DNA of 64,000 nucleotides from positions 32,405,435 to 32,469,434 of the forward strand of contig CM072919.1 of NCBI GenBank assembly GCA_037013685.1. The letters are read 5' to 3'. Source of the stretch: Acridotheres tristis (taxonomy: Eukaryota; Chordata; Aves; Passeriformes; Sturnidae). The notes under the pieces are model-generated. The model was not told the origin of the DNA. It worked only from the letters and a program-made list of their open reading frames with translations, and searched no databases. Position numbers and translations under genes: made by a program. Of the stretch, positions 52,201 through 64,000 are shown piece after piece; position 1 is the stretch's first letter, and each line of letters begins with the position of its first letter.

Positions 52201-54983
52201 CTTAGCTTGGGATTTGCAGAACTGCCTTGCATATCTGCCTCCAACTTCATTGTTTTTCTGGGCACAAGCTCTGTGTCATCATTCTCACAAAGATCCTCAT
52301 GTAGCATTTTGTCTGCTTTTGGAACAGTTTTCCCAGACTCGTCAGCAAACTGCACCGTGTAGGGGTAAAGGTTATTTACAATATGCAGAATTTGGCCTGG
52401 CTTCATTTTCACCACTTCATCCTTGCCAATATTCACAAGATCAACACTAGTTGGGTTGACCCCTATCTTTGGTAGACAGAAAAAGGAAAAAATAGTAGAA
52501 AATTATGTTGTAAGTGGAATCACCAACTTCTGCTCAGTTCTCCTCGAATACCACTATCCTGGAAAGCAAATGCAATTTGTATTCACTCCCCACCCTGCCC
52601 ACATCAACCTGCTTTAGCAGACCAGGCAGTGCAGCACCGTGGACATCTGTTTCTGGCCCAGTCTTGCAGTAACAGCTGTCAGCACACAACCTCCAGGTCT
52701 GATGTCACGGGTCTTCAGCAGCTACAGATACAGTATCACTTGTGCCACACTTCCCTCCCAAATTAGCAACCTCTTAACTAGTAACAGCAGCAACTATTTC
52801 TGAAGAGTAACAGTAGTTTTAGTGAATTATTTTAGTGCAATCACACTGTGGTCTAGGCAAGTTACAGTGCTTGCTTGATAGATGGATTTTGCCTCATGAC
52901 TTGGGTGACCCTACAAAAGTTAGGAGTCTTCAGCAAAATGCTTTTGGTTAATGTTTATGCATGGAACGGGCTTTAGGAAATCAGCTCTCTCGTGTGACTG
53001 ATGAACTCAGAGAGTGTTTCGTTAGCTTTGTCACTGCCATACCAGCATGCTTCACAAGATGGTACTATACCCCTCACTTGGTATTCACTGCAATGAAGCA
53101 CACGCCTGCCTGATTCCAGCTAGGATCTCTTTAGTCTACAGCTCTGCAGTTTCACTCAGGTCAAGGATGCTTCCCATCAGCAAATAAAGTATCAAACAAC
53201 TGATCACTGGAATCTTGTGCCACATACTTCTCACCTGGGGAGCAACTCTTCAACAGGCAGAGAAAACATGCTAGCACCCACCACCAGAAAATATTCCCAG
53301 TTTTGAGATTCCAGTAACACAGTATTCAAATCATGACAAGGTTGATTTCTATGAAAAACTGCCCAAGATATCTCTGCCAGATAATCAGATACCACTGAGG
53401 TGCCTGTGCTTAGTGGGCTCAGGAGCCATTTTGAGAGAAGATGCTACCCCTCAGTAGGTAGTACATGTTGTGTGGTCCACACAGGCTGATGCTGTGGGCA
53501 CACACACACAAATGCCAGCACCAGAGACCTTTCCCTTCATGTTATCTCAAAGATACTGTGTCTCCTAACTGTGAGGGAGTAGGCCTGCCTCCATCTATCT
53601 GGTAACTTGAGCATTCCTGCAGTGCTCTCTCACATCCCATCCCTTCCCATAAGTAACTACATCTCTGGCTCTATCAGCCCACCAACAAAAACCTCCTACA
53701 ACTGCGTAGTCCCATTAACACAACTTCAACCTTAAACAAAGGGCTGCTTCAGCTTATGAAGTTTAAGGCTCAGGAGGAAGATAAGCAAGCTTAGTAGAAG
53801 AAGTCCAAAGTCTCTCAAATGCAGCACCTGATAGAACTGGTTGAAGACTCACAATAGCATTCCCTGATGCTACAAGTCTGCCTGTCTTAGACTAGAGCAT
53901 ATCTAGAAGGAATAGTACAGTCTTTCATTGAGATGCACAAAGAAAACAGTTCACTTCTGAGAGCCACTTGCTGTAACCTCCCTTGGTGATAAGAAAGCTT
54001 CAGGACCCTCAGACCCAGTGATCAAAATCATCACTTGGAGCATTTGTGGAGTTAAGTACAACTGTCCCAGTAAGTATCAGAAACACTGTAAATCCACACA
54101 TAAAAACATACCTGTTTAACTGTGACATACCCCTTGTTACAGTCTGCTTTTAACTGAACTGGAAAACAAAGAACAACATGTTACAAAACAACGTAAATAA
54201 AAAGAATTCTACTGAACCATCCAGTGCAGAAAACACTCCTCTTTTTAAAGGCCAAGAATGTATGCCAAGAATATTTCTGCCTCAACTCTTCTTTCTAGGA
54301 CCACAGGTAAAACAGAGCCAACCCATACACTGAGCCAAGGGTGGAATTACTTCAGAAAGAAGGTGGATTCTGTTCATGTTTTATAAATGTTCTTGACAAT
54401 CTTGTCCTCTGTGACAATAAGGCATATAGCAAGACTGTGTCCAGAGGCACAGAGAATAAGGCAGGGAAGATGTGCAGTATTGTACAGGTGACAGGTATTT
54501 TCATATATTCTCCAAGATCATATTATTTTATGTATAAAATGCTAAGTCACGCTAAAAATCAGTTGGTGATATACCAGGGAGTAGAAGTGCTGCTCACAAA
54601 GCAGAGATGCAGGCAGTGCAACAAAACTGTGGGCCTGAGAACTCACATTAAAGTTCAGTGCTTTAGTTTATGGAGGTGGACATCCTGTCATTTGGTGTCT
54701 CTGATTTTTTAGGTCCCAGAGATCTTCTTAAGTGCTTATTAAAAAGGCTTGATGACTTCAAGAACCAGGCAACACTGCAGACCACACAGAGGAACCAAGC
54801 AAGCTCAGCTGCTGCTCCACGTACAAAGAAGGATTTGAGCTAAATCACCTTACCTTGCTGCCGTGAACACTTCTTATCCGTTATCCCAGTCTCTGGGCCA
54901 CGCCCAATCACCACAGGTTTCAAGTGGGGCAGTTTCACTCGCTGAGTGCATTTCTCTTTCCCCACGAGCCAGCACACACGCAT
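46291..54983 (-). CDS. APTX: APTX (aprataxin), DNA 5'-adenylate deadenylase, seven coding exons
   Basis: Removes AMP from abortive ligation intermediates at DNA breaks; its FHA domain binds phosphorylated XRCC1/XRCC4. Coding exons in transcript order: 54983-54854, 54158-54112, 52466-52146, 50776-50717, 47898-47672, 46846-46743, 46445-46291. The sum is 1,044 nt, about 347 residues (human 342). Exons 1-3 encode the FHA domain with GRGPET at 27-32. Exons 5-6 encode the HIT domain with HLH at 265-267, where H265 should be the nucleophile. Exon 7 encodes the C2H2 finger (C324, C327, H340, H344) and ends HWPK then TGA. The 3' end of exon 3 is uncertain: the in-frame donor ggtact at 52145 is weak, while a strong gtgagc donor at 52056 would give a stop in exon 4. 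The position usually held by the first HIT histidine is Gln263. Confidence 0.93.
47105..47665. other. Possible unclassified retroelement fragment in APTX intron 5
   Basis: A stretch with repeated TTTATTAA(A/T) words (47129-47170) followed by a GC-richer part that includes GGTGCCCTGAGTGGGGGACG. The composition shift and the primer-site-like word suggest an LTR-leader fragment, but I found no terminal repeats. It may be ordinary intron. Confidence 0.25.
49225..50215 (+). mobile_element. CR1 retroposon 3' part in APTX intron 4
   Basis: Sense CR1 order on plus: the end of the reverse transcriptase frame (GGGTTCCACAGGGCTCCAAC, then CATTTTCATAGATGACCTGG and GCTAATGACACTAAACTAGG), then 3' landmarks GAGAGGACAAGAAGCAACAGG, CTGGATATCAGGACAAGGTTC and CAGGGCTAAGAGTTGGATTC (each shown in part). 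It is antisense to APTX, about 1 kb, with frameshifts, so it is dead. Confidence 0.88.
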
Positions 54984-55739
54984 CACCGCACTATAGAGCA
55001 AAATAAACAGTGTGTTACCAACACACCGCTTCTCAATGGGCACCTTCCTGTGGAACAGGGTCCATGAATTCCACTGCCAGCCCATCCATTAGCTGAGCCA
55101 ATTCTGCTAACTTGGTTCACGTTTCTGAAATTCAAGGCAAAGCACATTATCAGCACTTGCATAATCTAAGAGCAGATTCCTGTTGAAAGTGTAATTTTGT
55201 GTTCCTTCCTACACTACTACCATACATTCTCACATCCAGGAACCATATATTGGAAAAATCAATTGGATTGATAGTTCCATCTGACAGAAGAGCCTAGCCA
55301 CAAAAAAAGCCTAATTTGTTTCCCTCTGAATCAGAGTTCATCTGGGAGATTAACTTAACTACCAAAACAAGAGAGAGCAGCAACAGACAAGAGATGATGA
55401 GAGAGTCGGGATAGCTTCATCCAGCAACAGTTAACCACAGACCATACTATGAAACTTTCAAGTTTACACTAATTTGACCCTGGACGGCAAAGATCTCTCA
55501 CCCTCACCCTGCCCAGTGTTCAGCGCTATTCCTCACAGCTCTGTAGTGGCAAGCTCATCCCAGCAGAAAGCAAGGCTCCGTCTCCAGTTTAGCATGGGTA
55601 CTACACACACTCATCCCTACAGTACACCACATCCCTATGGCACACCCATCCCTATGGCACCCCAATCCTAATAGCACACGCATCCCCATGGTCCCCGTTC
55701 CCATGGCAACGCCATGGGGACTGACCACACCCCCTTACC

Positions 55740-63252
<7,513 letters not shown>

Positions 63253-63415
63253 GTGGGCCAGTGAATAACTTGTGATGCTTGTTTTGTATGCAGTAGTGGA
63301 TGAGTGAAGGACTACAAGCAGTTTGCCCTCACCTCCAGCTATTTGTTGTTCTATCCAGCCATAGTGATTTCTAAAAGCATAAAGAAATAAACTAAGTAAT
63401 TAAACTGACTTTGCA
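63253..63415 (+). other. DNAJA1: DNAJA1 proximal 3' UTR and polyadenylation signal
   Basis: AATAAA at 63386-63391, about 135 nt after the stop, gives a short 3' UTR. Longer forms ending beyond the window are possible. Confidence 0.6.
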
Positions 63416-64000
63416 ATTTGTATAAAGCTCCAGGATGCAATCTGAAATGAAGTTGACTGCGCTTCACCTCTGCCTCCTGGTCCAGAAAACTCCCTTACCT
63501 GCTTGTCTTTTATTTGAATCTTGTAATTCCTCTATGTGTGCAATTGCCCAGCCTTAAACTAAGATTCTGTGGTGTGCTTTTTAGGAATTCTAGATCTTAT
63601 ACTCTGTGAATAAGGTATGCACAAGTACTTATAATCCATGGTAAGATGTAGTTAAGCTTTGTACCAATTAGGATATTAATGTTTGGGCTTGTACTGGTTT
63701 GTTGGTTAAATGGGGACTGGCTCTAATGCACCCACATGGTAGATGAGGCTGACACAGATGTGGTCGATCTTCACAGGCCACTGAAGTAATGATATCCCCA
63801 AGCTCTCCAGGCTATTCCATATGAGTTCACATAGTCCTTTACTGTGCCAGCACTGGTCCTGACCCCAGAGCTGGATGTGGAGCTTGCTTTGTTTCATTGG
63901 CACCTCCTGTTTGGCTGCTGTCCTGTGCCATGCTGCCTGTGGAGCCAGTAGCTGCTTGGAGGTGCTTTGGCTACTGAGAATAGTAAAATCCGCTAGGTTT
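63416..64000. other. Downstream flank of DNAJA1
   Basis: No gene or recognised repeat is seen. It may be extended 3' UTR or intergenic sequence. Confidence 0.5.

Noticed and set aside
54341..54712. 123-codon plus-strand frame in APTX intron 1-2 region
   Set aside because: Antisense to an intron, no recognisable domain; treated as chance.

Overview
The window is vertebrate nuclear DNA, almost certainly from a bird and probably a passerine. This rests on CR1 retroposon fragments in both orientations, avian-type ERVL and other ERV LTRs inside introns, and three split genes whose proteins match vertebrate orthologues. The genes are ELP1 (+), APTX (-) and DNAJA1 (+). Their human counterparts lie on both arms of chromosome 9, which is largely homologous to avian Z, so a Z location is likely (inference from general knowledge).

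Region 1 (1-6.9 kb) is a gammaretrovirus-like endogenous provirus on the minus strand. From its 5' side (high coordinates) it holds an LTR with TATA box and poly(A) signal, a candidate tRNA-Arg primer binding site, a leader with four copies of a 59-bp repeat, a gag broken into several frames, a polypurine tract where the end of nucleocapsid and the protease should be, a long open pol (RT, RNase H, integrase), and an open env that runs off the left edge. The env begins with what reads as an immunoglobulin V-like domain, which is the most unusual observation here. Region 2 (6.9-9.26 kb) is repeat-rich and holds two CR1 fragments in opposite orientation; the second stops at the edge of the ELP1 CpG-rich promoter.

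Region 3 (9.3-42.1 kb) is the complete ELP1 gene. I traced 36 coding exons, 4,014 nt with stop, giving a 1,337-residue Elongator scaffold subunit. Its introns carry CR1 and LTR insertions, and coding exon 9 is squeezed between two LTRs. The exon matching the human familial-dysautonomia exon has the same 74-nt length but a different donor, the next intron is GC-AG, and several later donors are weak. Region 4 (42.1-46.1 kb) is intergenic with no gene I can support.

Region 5 (46.1-55.74 kb) is APTX on the minus strand, tail-to-tail with ELP1. It has seven coding exons (FHA, HIT, C-terminal zinc finger), with one linker splice junction uncertain. Region 6 (55.74-63.4 kb) is a GC-rich promoter region shared head-to-head with DNAJA1. 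It carries a perfect three-unit heat-shock element and is followed by DNAJA1 in eight coding exons (397 residues, type I J-protein with CQTS farnesylation box). ELP1 serves tRNA wobble-uridine modification, APTX serves DNA single-strand break end repair, and DNAJA1 serves HSP70 co-chaperoning. They are neighbours, not a pathway. Exon coordinates were read by eye from splice-site consensus, frame and similarity to the human proteins as I know them; no alignment was run.
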